A model generated the notes under the pieces. That model was not told the DNA's origin. It searched no databases and saw only the letters and a program-made list of their open reading frames with translations. Both the position numbers and the translations under genes were made by a program. From assembly GCF_014646335.1 (NCBI RefSeq), contig NZ_BMNG01000019.1, positions 153,860-217,859 on the forward strand: a stretch of DNA of 64,000 nt. Reading direction: 5' to 3'. The first letter of the stretch is position 1, and each line of letters opens with the position of its first letter. Origin of the DNA: Streptomyces lasiicapitis (GTDB taxonomy: Bacteria > Actinomycetota > Actinomycetes > Streptomycetales > Streptomycetaceae). Below are positions 1-7,733 of the stretch, piece after piece.

Positions 1-675
1 GCGCAGCGCCTCGTCCCGCCGCCAGCGGGCGATCTTGCCGTGGTGGCCGCTGAGCAGGACGTCCGGGATGCCCTGTCCGCGCCACTCCGGGGGCTTGGTG
101 TAGACGGGGCCTTCGAGGAGATTGGCCATGGCTCCCGGCGCGAAGGAGTCGTCGCGGTGGGACTCGGCGTTGCCGAGGACCCCGGGCAGGAGCCGGGCCA
201 CGGCCTCCGTGACGACCAGCACGGCGGCCTCTCCGCCCGCGAGGACGTAGTCGCCGATGGACACCTCGTAGACGGGCATCCGGGTCGCGTACTCGTCGAT
301 GACGCGGCGGTCGATGCCTTCGTAGCGCGCGGGCGTGAAGACCAGCCAGGGCCGCTCGGAGAGCTCGACGGCGAGTTCCTGGGTGAAGGGGCGCCCACTG
401 GGCGTGGGGACGACGAGGACGGGCCCGTGGGCCCCCGCCTCGTACCCCTCGGCGAGCACGTCGTCGAGGGCTGCGCCCCAAGGGTCGGTCTTCATGACCA
501 TGCCCGGGCCGCCGCCGTAGGGGGTGTCGTCGACCGTGTTGTGCCGGTCGTACGTCCACTCCCTGAGGTCGTGCACGTTGACGTCGAGCTGCCCACGCGC
601 GCGTGCCTTGCCGACGAGGGAGACGTTCAGGGGTTCCAGGTACTCGGGGAAGATCGTGACGACGTCGAGCCGCAT
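1..675 (-). CDS. trmD: tRNA (guanine-N1)-methyltransferase TrmD, 3' end cut by window edge
   Basis: TrmD is the SPOUT-fold enzyme that methylates G37 of tRNAs to prevent +1 frameshifting. The first 225 residues are visible and the C-terminal part lies outside the window. Family motifs are clear: DDTPYGGGPGM (about 49-59), YEGIDRR (118-124), and the trefoil-knot AdoMet loop SIGDYVLAGGE (139-149). The ATG (675-673) overlaps the TAA stop of rimM (TAATG), so the two are translationally coupled. This is the usual last-but-one gene of the rpsP-khpA-rimM-trmD-rplS operon; rplS would be expected just beyond the left edge. Confidence 0.97.
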   Translation of the reverse strand, partial: MRLDVVTIFPEYLEPLNVSLVGKARARGQLDVNVHDLREWTYDRHNTVDDTPYGGGPGMVMKTDPWGAALDDVLAEGYEAGAHGPVLVVPTPSGRPFTQELAVELSERPWLVFTPARYEGIDRRVIDEYATRMPVYEVSIGDYVLAGGEAAVLVVTEAVARLLPGVLGNAESHRDDSFAPGAMANLLEGPVYTKPPEWRGQGIPDVLLSGHHGKIARWRRDEALR

Positions 676-1238
676 TACGCCTGGTCCTCCGGGGCCGCCT
701 CGGCGTCACGCGCGGACGCGATCTCCGCGCGGTCGTCGATCAGGCCGGGCGGCGGGTCGATGACGGCCCGCTGCTCCTCCAGGTCGATCTCCGTGACGAT
801 CTCCTCGACGAACGGGATCATGACCTCGCTGCCGTCGGGGCGCTCCACGATGAACAGGTCCTGCGAGGGCAGGTGCGAGATCTCGGTGATCCGGCCGACC
901 TCGGCACCGTCCTTGGTGACCACGTCGAGGTCCATCAGCTGGTGGTCGTAGAACTCGTCCGGGTCCTCCGGGAGCTCTTCGGGGTCGATCTCGGCGATCA
1001 GCAGCGTGTTGCGCAGCGCCTCGGCTCCGGTGCGGTCGCGTACGCCCGCGAAGCGCAGCAACAGCCGGCCACTGTGCACGCGGCCGGTCTCGATGGTCAG
1101 CGGCCCCGTGCTCGCGGGGTCGGTGGCGAGCACGGCGCCGGGGCCGAGCCGCAGCTCCGGCTCATCGGTGCGCACCTCGACGGTGACCTCGCCCTTGATG
1201 CCGTGGGCGCGGCCGATCCGCGCGACTACGAGCTGCAC
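675..1238 (-). CDS. rimM: 16S rRNA processing protein RimM
   Basis: RimM (187 aa) is a 30S assembly factor that binds ribosomal protein uS19 during maturation of the 3' domain of 16S rRNA. The N-terminal RimM barrel opens with ARIGRAHGIKGEV (about 6-18), and a PRC-barrel follows around residues 95-165 (EFYDHQLMDLDVV, then the acidic VEEIVTEIDLEEQR stretch). The C-terminal 20 residues form an Ala/Asp/Glu-rich tail of no known function. The stop overlaps the trmD start by one base. The gene lies 87 nt downstream of khpA, with a hairpin between them that could tune expression inside the operon. Confidence 0.96.
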   Translation of the reverse strand: MQLVVARIGRAHGIKGEVTVEVRTDEPELRLGPGAVLATDPASTGPLTIETGRVHSGRLLLRFAGVRDRTGAEALRNTLLIAEIDPEELPEDPDEFYDHQLMDLDVVTKDGAEVGRITEISHLPSQDLFIVERPDGSEVMIPFVEEIVTEIDLEEQRAVIDPPPGLIDDRAEIASARDAEAAPEDQA

Positions 1239-1270
1239 TGTGCTGTCTCTCCCTTGACTGAATACGACTG

Positions 1271-1306
1271 CGGGCCGGGGACGGCTCTGGAGCCCTCCCC
1301 GGCCCG
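1271..1306 (-). terminator. intra-operon hairpin between khpA and rimM
   Basis: There is an 11-bp perfect GC stem (1271-1281 with 1296-1306) with a smaller 4-bp stem inside the loop. It lies in the 87-nt gap between khpA and rimM. No U-run follows on the minus strand, so attenuation or mRNA-end stabilisation is as likely as full termination. Confidence 0.6.
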
Positions 1307-1325
1307 AGCCGGTGCTACGTGTGGT

Positions 1326-1565
1326 TCAGCGAACCTGGTCGACGTCGACGAGGTCGACGCGGACACCGCGGCCGCCGATGGCACCCACGACTGTCCGCAG
1401 CGCGCGTGCGGTGCGGCCGTTGCGGCCGATCACCTTGCCCAGGTCGTCCGGGTGGACCCGGACTTCGAGGACGCGCCCGCGGCGCAGGTTGCGCGAGGCG
1501 ACCTGCACGTCGTCGGGATTGTCGACGATGCCTTTCACGAGGTGCTCGAGAGCCTCCTCGAGCAT
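1326..1565 (-). CDS. khpA: KH-domain RNA-binding protein KhpA
   Basis: A single KH domain of 79 aa with the GxxG RNA-binding loop GRNG at residues 47-50 (KVIGRNGRTARAL). KhpA proteins bind RNA, often with the Jag/KhpB partner, and affect cell elongation and division in Gram-positive bacteria. The gene starts 2 nt after the rpsP stop, which is the standard place for khpA between rpsP and rimM in actinomycetes. Confidence 0.95.
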   Translation of the reverse strand: MLEEALEHLVKGIVDNPDDVQVASRNLRRGRVLEVRVHPDDLGKVIGRNGRTARALRTVVGAIGGRGVRVDLVDVDQVR

Positions 1566-1567
1566 GC

Positions 1568-2002
1568 TCAGGCCTCGGTCGACTCGGCCGCGGACTCGGC
1601 CGGGGCCTCGTCCTTCTTGTCGGCCTTCTTCTTCTGCGTGATGGCCTCGCCCTTGGGCTCACCGTCGACGTCCTTGGCCACGGCCTCGAAGAGGGCGCGG
1701 TGGTCCGCCTTCGGCTCCGGCTGGAGCAGCGGCGCGGGGGCCGGGAGGCCCTTGTGCTTCTGCCAGTCGCCGGTGAGCTTCAGGATCGCGAGGACCGGCT
1801 CGGTCGGCTGGGCGCCGACGGAGAGCCAGTACTGCGCGCGCTCCGAGTTGACCTCGATGCGCGAGGGGTTCTGCACCGGGTGGTACAGACCGATCTCCTC
1901 GATGGCCCGGCCGTCACGGCGGGTACGGGAGTCGGCGACGACGATGCGGTAGTGAGGCGAACGGATCTTGCCCAGACGCTTCAGCTTGATCTTGACTGCC
2001 AC
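1568..2002 (-). CDS. rpsP: 30S ribosomal protein bS16
   Basis: The first gene of the ribosomal/tRNA-modification operon. The protein (144 aa) starts MAVKIKLKRLGK and contains the family core SPHYRIVVADSRTRRDGR. Residues beyond about 85 form an actinobacterial extension ending in a Lys/Ala/Glu-rich tail. I chose the GTG at 2002 because AGGAGAA lies about 7 nt upstream and the family starts there; an in-frame extension to 2146 is not supported. bS16 is a primary 30S assembly protein. Confidence 0.97.
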   Translation of the reverse strand: MAVKIKLKRLGKIRSPHYRIVVADSRTRRDGRAIEEIGLYHPVQNPSRIEVNSERAQYWLSVGAQPTEPVLAILKLTGDWQKHKGLPAPAPLLQPEPKADHRALFEAVAKDVDGEPKGEAITQKKKADKKDEAPAESAAESTEA

Positions 2003-2136
2003 GGGAGTGGGTTCTCCTGGATTGACGTGGTTGGGCACAACGGGATGCCGCGTGGGGTTGCGGTACTCGAGATGCCCGATGGACGCGTCAGCCGGAGGAG
2101 AGAGGGGTCCTGTGCGACTGTCGAGTACAGCTAGCC

Positions 2137-2166
2137 ATTGTGCCACATGCCACTGGGGCAGCCGAA
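2137..2166 (-). promoter_or_regulatory. candidate promoter of the rpsP operon
   Basis: On the minus strand, TTCGGC (2166-2161) and CACAAT (2142-2137) are separated by 18 bp, about 135 nt upstream of the rpsP GTG. This fits a HrdB-type promoter loosely. It is inferred from spacing and position only. Confidence 0.35.
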
Positions 2167-2215
2167 TTCGGTCGGCCGCCCCCCGCAGCAGCTCATCACG
2201 GGTGGGCGGCCCGCC

Positions 2216-2818
2216 TCACCCCGCTCCCGCGCCCACGCCGACCACTTCCGGGATCCGGAAGGGCTTGCCGCAGCCGCCGCACATGATGGGCGCCTGGGCG
2301 AGCACCGACGGCACGACGCGGACATTGCGCCCGCAGTCGCAGACCGCCTTCACGCGCACGCCGCCTCCGGAGGACCCGTGCCGGGCGGCCGGGCCGCGGA
2401 AGGTGCGTGAGGTGTCCGCCGTGGTGGCGGCCGTGTGCGCCTTGAGGGCGCGCTGCAGCCGCTCGATGGTCGGGCGATAGCGCTTCTTCGCCTCGGGGTT
2501 GAGCGTGACCAGGGAGAAGCCGCTGCTCGGATGTGGCTCTTCCGGATGGTCGAGGCCCAGCTCCTCGGCGATCGAGAGGAATCTGCGGTTGTGATAGCGG
2601 CCCGCGCGTGAGGTGTCGCGTACGCCGCGGGCGGCGGCGATGCCGTGGACTGCTTCGTGGAGCAGTCGCTCGAAGGAGAGCTCGGCGCCGCAGGCGGACG
2701 ACGACTCTCCGATAAGGGATTCGGGCGCGGCTAGGTCCGGCAGCTCGGAGTGGTGCCGCTGAATGTCGGCCCACGCCTGTGCCAGCTCTGCGGCGAGAAC
2801 AGGTGGTGTCGTGCTCAC
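2216..2818 (-). CDS. SprT-like zinc metalloprotein with C-terminal zinc ribbon
   Basis: A protein of about 200 aa with an HExxH zinc-protease motif (HEAVH, about 54-58) followed by the SprT-like NRRFLSIAEELGL segment. The C-terminal zinc ribbon has CxC (about 159/161) and CxxC (179/182). SprT/Spartan-like domains include DNA-protein crosslink proteases and uncharacterised bacterial metalloproteins; the bacterial role is unknown. I used the GTG at 2818. A GGAGG lies about 20 nt upstream, so the start is uncertain, and alternatives exist at 2854 and 2869. It precedes the rpsP promoter in the same orientation. Confidence 0.75.
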   Translation of the reverse strand: MSTTPPVLAAELAQAWADIQRHHSELPDLAAPESLIGESSSACGAELSFERLLHEAVHGIAAARGVRDTSRAGRYHNRRFLSIAEELGLDHPEEPHPSSGFSLVTLNPEAKKRYRPTIERLQRALKAHTAATTADTSRTFRGPAARHGSSGGGVRVKAVCDCGRNVRVVPSVLAQAPIMCGGCGKPFRIPEVVGVGAGAG

Positions 2819-3077
2819 GTCGTGACAACGAGCCGGGGTGCCTCCGGGTTCCATTCCGGGGCATCTCAAATAATTTGCACTTACCCGTCAGTTGCCATTG
2901 ATGCGTCCGGACGAGGGCGGGTGCGCTGATCTGCGGAGAAGCCTCGCAGCTCGCCGCAAGCCGGTACGTAGTGCCGCGTACGCGCGGGCGCGTAGGTCAA
3001 CTCCGTGCGCCGGGGCCCCTGTTGCGGAGGACCGCGACGGTCGCCTCGTGAAGGCGGCCAAGACGGAATCCCGGCTC

Positions 3078-4493
3078 TCAGTAGGCGCGCGCCACGACGG
3101 CGACGTTACCGGGTGCGTCATCGGCGTCCGGCACCGCCCCGTCCTGAGCGACCAGACACCGTACGGTCACGCCGCGCTCGGCCAGTTCCGCCTCGCCCGC
3201 GGGACCGAGCGCGGACCACGGAAGGCGTGCCCAGCCGCCCGCCGCGGCGGCTTCGATGGCCTCGTCGGCGCTGGTCACGTCGCTCGTACGGGATTCACGG
3301 CGGGCGCGGGCCTGGGTGAGCAGCAGCTCCTGGCCCTCTTCGAGGACGGTGGGCAGCAGGGTGGCGAGAGCGTCCAGGGCGACGGGCTGCTTGCCGCCTG
3401 GGATGCGGCGTACGAGCATCGCGGTGCCGTTCTCCAGGTCGCGCGGGCCGATCTCCACCCGGACGGGGACGCCCTTGAGCTCCCAGTCGACGGCGCGGCG
3501 CCCGAAGGGGGTCTCCGTGCGGTCGTCGACCTGGACGCGCACGCCGGCCGCCGTCAGCCGCTCGCCGACCTCGCGCACCTTCGCGAGCACGGCTTCGTCG
3601 TCCTTGACGGCGAGGACGACGACCTGGACGGTCGCGAGGCGCGGCGGCAGGCGCAGGCCGTTGTCGTCGCCGTGCATCATCACCAGGGCGCCGATCATGC
3701 GGGTCGTGGCGCCCCAGGAGGTCTGCCAGACCAGCTCCTGCCTGCCGTCCTTCGACAGGTACCGGGTGCCGAAGGCCTTGGCGAAGTTCTGCCCGAGTTC
3801 GTGGCTGGTGCCGAGCTGGAGGGCCTTGCCGTCGCCCATCATGCCTTCGAGCGTGAGGGTGTTGATGGCGCCCGCGAAGCGCTCGCTCGCGGTCTTGCGG
3901 CCGAGCACGAAGTCCATGGCCAGGAACTCCCGCATGAAGTCTCCGTAGACGTGCCGGTGGATGCGGGCGGCGAAGTCGCGTGCTTCCTCGTACGTCGCGT
4001 GCGCGGTGTGGCCCTCCTGCCAGAGGAACTCCGACGTACGCAGGAACAGGCGCGGCCGCAGCTCCCAACGGACCACGTTGGCCCACTGGTTGATCAGCAG
4101 CGGCAGATCGCGATAGCTCTGCACCCACTTGGCGAAGTACTCGTTGACGATGGTCTCCGAAGTGGGCCGAACCACGACCGGCTCCTCCAGCTCCTTGCCG
4201 CCGCCGTGGGTGACGACGGCCAGCTCGGGGGCGAAGCCCTCGACGTGCTCCGCCTCGCGCGTGAGGTACGACTGCGGGATCAGGAGCGGGAAGTACGCGT
4301 TCTGGGTACCCGTCTCCTTGATGCGCGCGTCCATGTCCCGCTGCATGCGCTCCCACAGGCCGTAGCCGTACGGCCGGATCACCATGGTGCCGCGCACCGG
4401 GCCGTTGTCGGCCAGCTCGGCCTTGGTGATCAGGTCCTGGTACCAGCGGGGGAAGTCGTCCGCGCGGGGCGTGAGTACGGGTGCCTTTGCCAT
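3078..4493 (-). CDS. proS: prolyl-tRNA synthetase, archaeal/eukaryotic (type 3) form
   Basis: Proline-tRNA ligase of 471 aa, a class II synthetase. The bacterial insertion domain is absent, so it is much shorter than the usual bacterial enzyme of about 570 aa. Motif 2 (RTSEFLWQEGH, 152-162) and motif 3 (GATTRMIGALVMMHGDDNGL, 261-280) are in the archaeal/eukaryotic style, and the protein ends in tyrosine, as archaeal-type ProRS do. The ATG at 4493 gives the canonical start MAKAPVLTP; the in-frame extension to 4643 is not convincing. Streptomycetes normally carry a bacterial-type ProRS elsewhere, so this may be a second copy. That cannot be tested within this window. Confidence 0.93.
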   Translation of the reverse strand: MAKAPVLTPRADDFPRWYQDLITKAELADNGPVRGTMVIRPYGYGLWERMQRDMDARIKETGTQNAYFPLLIPQSYLTREAEHVEGFAPELAVVTHGGGKELEEPVVVRPTSETIVNEYFAKWVQSYRDLPLLINQWANVVRWELRPRLFLRTSEFLWQEGHTAHATYEEARDFAARIHRHVYGDFMREFLAMDFVLGRKTASERFAGAINTLTLEGMMGDGKALQLGTSHELGQNFAKAFGTRYLSKDGRQELVWQTSWGATTRMIGALVMMHGDDNGLRLPPRLATVQVVVLAVKDDEAVLAKVREVGERLTAAGVRVQVDDRTETPFGRRAVDWELKGVPVRVEIGPRDLENGTAMLVRRIPGGKQPVALDALATLLPTVLEEGQELLLTQARARRESRTSDVTSADEAIEAAAAGGWARLPWSALGPAGEAELAERGVTVRCLVAQDGAVPDADDAPGNVAVVARAY

Positions 4494-4707
4494 GGCGCGC
4501 ATGGTACGTCCGAGTCGCCTGAAGGGCCGGAAATTTACGGTCCCAGGGGGCGCACGACGGTGGCACACAAGCATTGCCCCACAACCTCTGGACGCCACGA
4601 CGGATGCGGAGTTCTCTGGCATACGGGGGAAGCGTGAAGGCACGTCGTGGGGGCGGACGAACCGTAGGAATCAGTACGACAACTCTCGGCGGATTGGGGC
4701 GCTTTCG

Positions 4708-5568
4708 ATGACACCTACGCTCGTGCACTCACACCTCCCGCGCGCGGGTGCTCCCCCACGTGTGGACCGGTGCGCACGCGCGCGTGACTGGGCGGAGATC
4801 CAGGAGAGGATGCTGGTCCCGCTCTATGAAGCGGTCTACCAACGGCTTGAGGTGGGCCGCGGCACGCGTCTGCTCGACCTGGGCTGCGGGTCCGGGCTCG
4901 CCCTGCTGATGGCCGCCTCCCGGGGCGCCTCGGTGACCGGCGTCGAACCGTCGGCGCCCGAACGCCTGGCGCTCGCCCGTGAGCGCCTCGCGCCGGACGC
5001 GTCCGCCGGATCGGCCGAGCGGCCCGGCACTCGGCTGGTGGCGGGCCCGCCCGAGGGCGCCGCGGGCCCGGAGACTCCCGCGTACACCCTGGTGACCGCC
5101 TTCCAGCCGATCGGGTGCGTGGCGGGCGACTCCGAGGGCCTGTCGGCGCTCCTGGAGAGGGCGTCTCCGCTCGCCGAGCGGGGCGCGCCCGTGGTCCTCG
5201 CGGGCTGGGGGCCGCCGGAGCGCTGCACGACGTCGTCGGTGCTCCGGGTGGCCACGAAGCTCGCCGATCCCCTGCGCAGCACGCGCAGTTGGCGTGCCGC
5301 CTGCCGGGACGACCTGGAGGAGGTCGCCCAGCGCGCGGGCCTCAAGCCCGACGGCTCGGGCCGCGTGGCGTGCCCCTTCGGCTACGCGGACATGGACAGC
5401 GCCGTCCGCGGACTGCTGTCCACAGGCCTGTTCGACGCGGCAGTCGGCGCGACGGACCAGTTCCAGGTGGACAAGGAACTGACCGAGGCCCTCCACCCAC
5501 ACCAGCGCCACGACGGCACGGTGTGGATGCCGAACGTGTTCCGGTACTTGATCGCGCGGACTCCGTAG
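4708..5568 (+). CDS. class I SAM-dependent methyltransferase
   Basis: 286 aa with the AdoMet-binding motif I LLDLGCGSGLAL at about 55-66 and an acidic strand-2 end (GVEPSAPE). The substrate is unknown. It is divergent from proS with 214 nt between the starts. The in-frame ORF extends further upstream into proS, but the ATG at 4708 is the sensible start for a protein beginning MTPTLVHSHL. The stop codon lies in the first unit of a 16-bp tandem triplet. Confidence 0.8.
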   Translation: MTPTLVHSHLPRAGAPPRVDRCARARDWAEIQERMLVPLYEAVYQRLEVGRGTRLLDLGCGSGLALLMAASRGASVTGVEPSAPERLALARERLAPDASAGSAERPGTRLVAGPPEGAAGPETPAYTLVTAFQPIGCVAGDSEGLSALLERASPLAERGAPVVLAGWGPPERCTTSSVLRVATKLADPLRSTRSWRAACRDDLEEVAQRAGLKPDGSGRVACPFGYADMDSAVRGLLSTGLFDAAVGATDQFQVDKELTEALHPHQRHDGTVWMPNVFRYLIARTP

Positions 5569-5602
5569 GACGCGGATTCCGTAGGACACGGACTCCGTCG
5601 GG
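5555..5602 (+). repeat. three tandem 16-bp repeats at the methyltransferase 3' end
   Basis: The units at 5555-5570, 5571-5586 and 5587-5602 have the pattern CGCGGACTCCGTAGGA. Unit 2 differs at one position and unit 3 at three. The methyltransferase TAG stop (5566-5568) is inside unit 1 and the TAG is repeated in unit 2. Confidence 0.85.
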
Positions 5603-5645
5603 CACAGACACAGGGACGCCACGCCGGCCCGCTTCCGCGTGTGCC

Positions 5646-7577
5646 TCACGTTTCCTTGGTGAGGCGGGTGATACCGGCCACCCTGTAGGCCTCGGTTTCC
5701 TCCAGGGTCTCGTTTTGGAGGAGGGCGGTGGCCAGGGCGTCCAGTTGGGGGCGGTGGTCGCGTAGTTGGCGGCAGGCGCTTTCGTAGCACTCGTCGACGA
5801 TGCGGCGCATCTCGTGGTCGATGGCGTCCAGGGTGCCGGGTGCGGCGGCGAGGCCGTAGGCCTGCTGGGCGTCGTTCGGCAGGGCCGAGAGGCGGCCCAC
5901 GCGTTCGCTCATGCCCCAGCGGGCGACCATGCCGCGGGCGATGTTGGAGACCTGCTCCAGGTCGTTCTCGGCGCCGGTGGTGATGACTCCGTAGACGACG
6001 TGTTCGGCCGCCATGCCACCCAGGGCACCGATGATGCGGCCGCGCAGATACTCCTCCGTGTACGCGTATCTGTCGGCGTCCGGGGTGGACAGGGTGACGC
6101 CGAGTGCGCGTCCGCGCGGGACGATGGTGATCTTGCGGACGGGGTCGGCGCCCGGCTGGAGCATGCCGAGCAGGGCGTGACCGCTCTCGTGGTACGCGGT
6201 GCGGCGGCGCTCCTCGTCGGGCATCACCAGCGGGCGCTCGGCGCCCAGTTGCACCTTCTCCAGGGCCTCGGAGAGGTCGGACTGCGTCACCACCCGCTGC
6301 TTGCGCTTCACGGCGAGCAGGGCGGCCTCGTTGGCCAGGTTGGCGAGGTCGGCGCCGGTCATGCCCGGGGTGGTGCGGGCGACCTGCGCCAGGTCGACGC
6401 CGTCGGCGAGCGGGATGGTCCGGGTGTGGATCTTGAGGATGGCCTCGCGTCCGCCGCGGTCGGGCGGGGACACGTTCACGACCCGGTCGAAGCGGCCGGG
6501 GCGGGTCAGGGCGGGGTCGAGGATGTCGGCGCGGTTGGTGGCGGCGATGACGATGACGCCCTCGGAGCCGGAGAAACCATCCATCTCGGTGAGGATCTGG
6601 TTGAGCGTCTGCTCGCGCTCGTCGTGGCCGCCCATCCCGCTGCCGCCGCCACGGGCCCGCCCGATGGTGTCGATCTCGTCGATGAAGATGATGGACGGGG
6701 CGACTTTCCGCGCCTCGGCGAAGAGCTCCCGTACGCGCGAGGCCCCCACGCCCACGATCATTTCGATGAATTCGGAGGCGGAAGCGGAGAAGAACGGCAC
6801 TCCTGCCTCGCCGGCCACGGCCCGCGCCAGCAGGGTCTTTCCCGTTCCCGGCGGTCCGGCCAGCAGCACGCCGCCCGGCATTCTCGCGCCCATCTCCCGA
6901 TAGGCGTCGGGATTCTTCAGGAAGTCCACCACGTCATTGAGCTCGCCCTCGACCTCGTCGATGCCGGCGACGTCCTCGAAGGTCGTCCGCTTCTTGCCGG
7001 GCTCCAGCTCGATGGGCTTCGGCGGCTGCTTGCGCCCGAGCATGCCGCCCGCGCCGCCCATCCCCGAGGCCATGCGCCGCGCGATGAAGATCCACAGCAC
7101 CACCAGCAAGAGCATGGGAGCAAGGGAGATCAGGAGGTTGGAGAGGAAGCTGCGCTGCTGCACCACCGGCTCGGCGGTGACCGTGACCTTGTTCTTCGTC
7201 AGGTCGCCCCACAGCTTGTCGTCCGCGAATTCGGGCCGCTGCGTCTTGAATTTGGTGTATTTGTCGCCCCCGTCCGGATCCTTCTGCTCCTTCTTGAGCT
7301 GGCCCTGAATCGCGTCGCCCTTGGAGTAGATCTTCGAGACGTTTCCGGAGTCGACCTGCTTGTTGAATTCCGTGTACGAGATCGTCGGCTCGTCGCCGTC
7401 ACCGAAGAAGGAGAGAACGAGGTTGGCGATGAGATAGACGATCAGGGCCGTGAGGATCAGCCCGCCCCAGCCGCCCGGCAGCTTCCGCTTCGGCGGCGGC
7501 GTGGGCGCGGGCTCCGGAGCACCCTCGGAGCGCCACGGCTGCTCGGGCTTCTGACGTGGCGGCACGGGGTTGCTCAT
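5646..7577 (-). CDS. ftsH: ATP-dependent zinc metalloprotease FtsH
   Basis: A membrane-anchored AAA+ protease (643 aa) that degrades membrane and regulatory proteins. A Pro-rich N-terminus precedes a first membrane segment (about 37-57), an extracytoplasmic domain and a second segment (about 148-167). The AAA core has Walker A GPPGTGKT (241-248) and Walker B IIFIDEID (296-303), then the SRH. The zinc-protease motif HESGH is at 463-467. The catalytic residues are intact. It is transcribed alone, about 155 nt downstream of ffh and its terminator. Confidence 0.95.
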   Translation of the reverse strand: MSNPVPPRQKPEQPWRSEGAPEPAPTPPPKRKLPGGWGGLILTALIVYLIANLVLSFFGDGDEPTISYTEFNKQVDSGNVSKIYSKGDAIQGQLKKEQKDPDGGDKYTKFKTQRPEFADDKLWGDLTKNKVTVTAEPVVQQRSFLSNLLISLAPMLLLVVLWIFIARRMASGMGGAGGMLGRKQPPKPIELEPGKKRTTFEDVAGIDEVEGELNDVVDFLKNPDAYREMGARMPGGVLLAGPPGTGKTLLARAVAGEAGVPFFSASASEFIEMIVGVGASRVRELFAEARKVAPSIIFIDEIDTIGRARGGGSGMGGHDEREQTLNQILTEMDGFSGSEGVIVIAATNRADILDPALTRPGRFDRVVNVSPPDRGGREAILKIHTRTIPLADGVDLAQVARTTPGMTGADLANLANEAALLAVKRKQRVVTQSDLSEALEKVQLGAERPLVMPDEERRRTAYHESGHALLGMLQPGADPVRKITIVPRGRALGVTLSTPDADRYAYTEEYLRGRIIGALGGMAAEHVVYGVITTGAENDLEQVSNIARGMVARWGMSERVGRLSALPNDAQQAYGLAAAPGTLDAIDHEMRRIVDECYESACRQLRDHRPQLDALATALLQNETLEETEAYRVAGITRLTKET

Positions 7578-7634
7578 ATGCGGACGCTACGACACAAAAT
7601 GCCCACCGGCACCCGCGCGGAACACCCCCGCAAA

Positions 7635-7674
7635 CGCCTGGGGCGCCGCACCCATCGGTGCGGCGCCCCAGGCG
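7635..7674 (-). terminator. ffh transcription terminator
   Basis: A perfect 18-bp GC-rich stem (7635-7652 with 7657-7674) closed by a 4-nt loop, about 60 nt after the ffh stop. It lies between ffh and the ftsH start. Confidence 0.85.
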
Positions 7675-7733
7675 ACGTACGACGTACGAGACGGGCGTGC
7701 CGTCCGTCAGCCCATGGACCAGCAGCCCATGTA

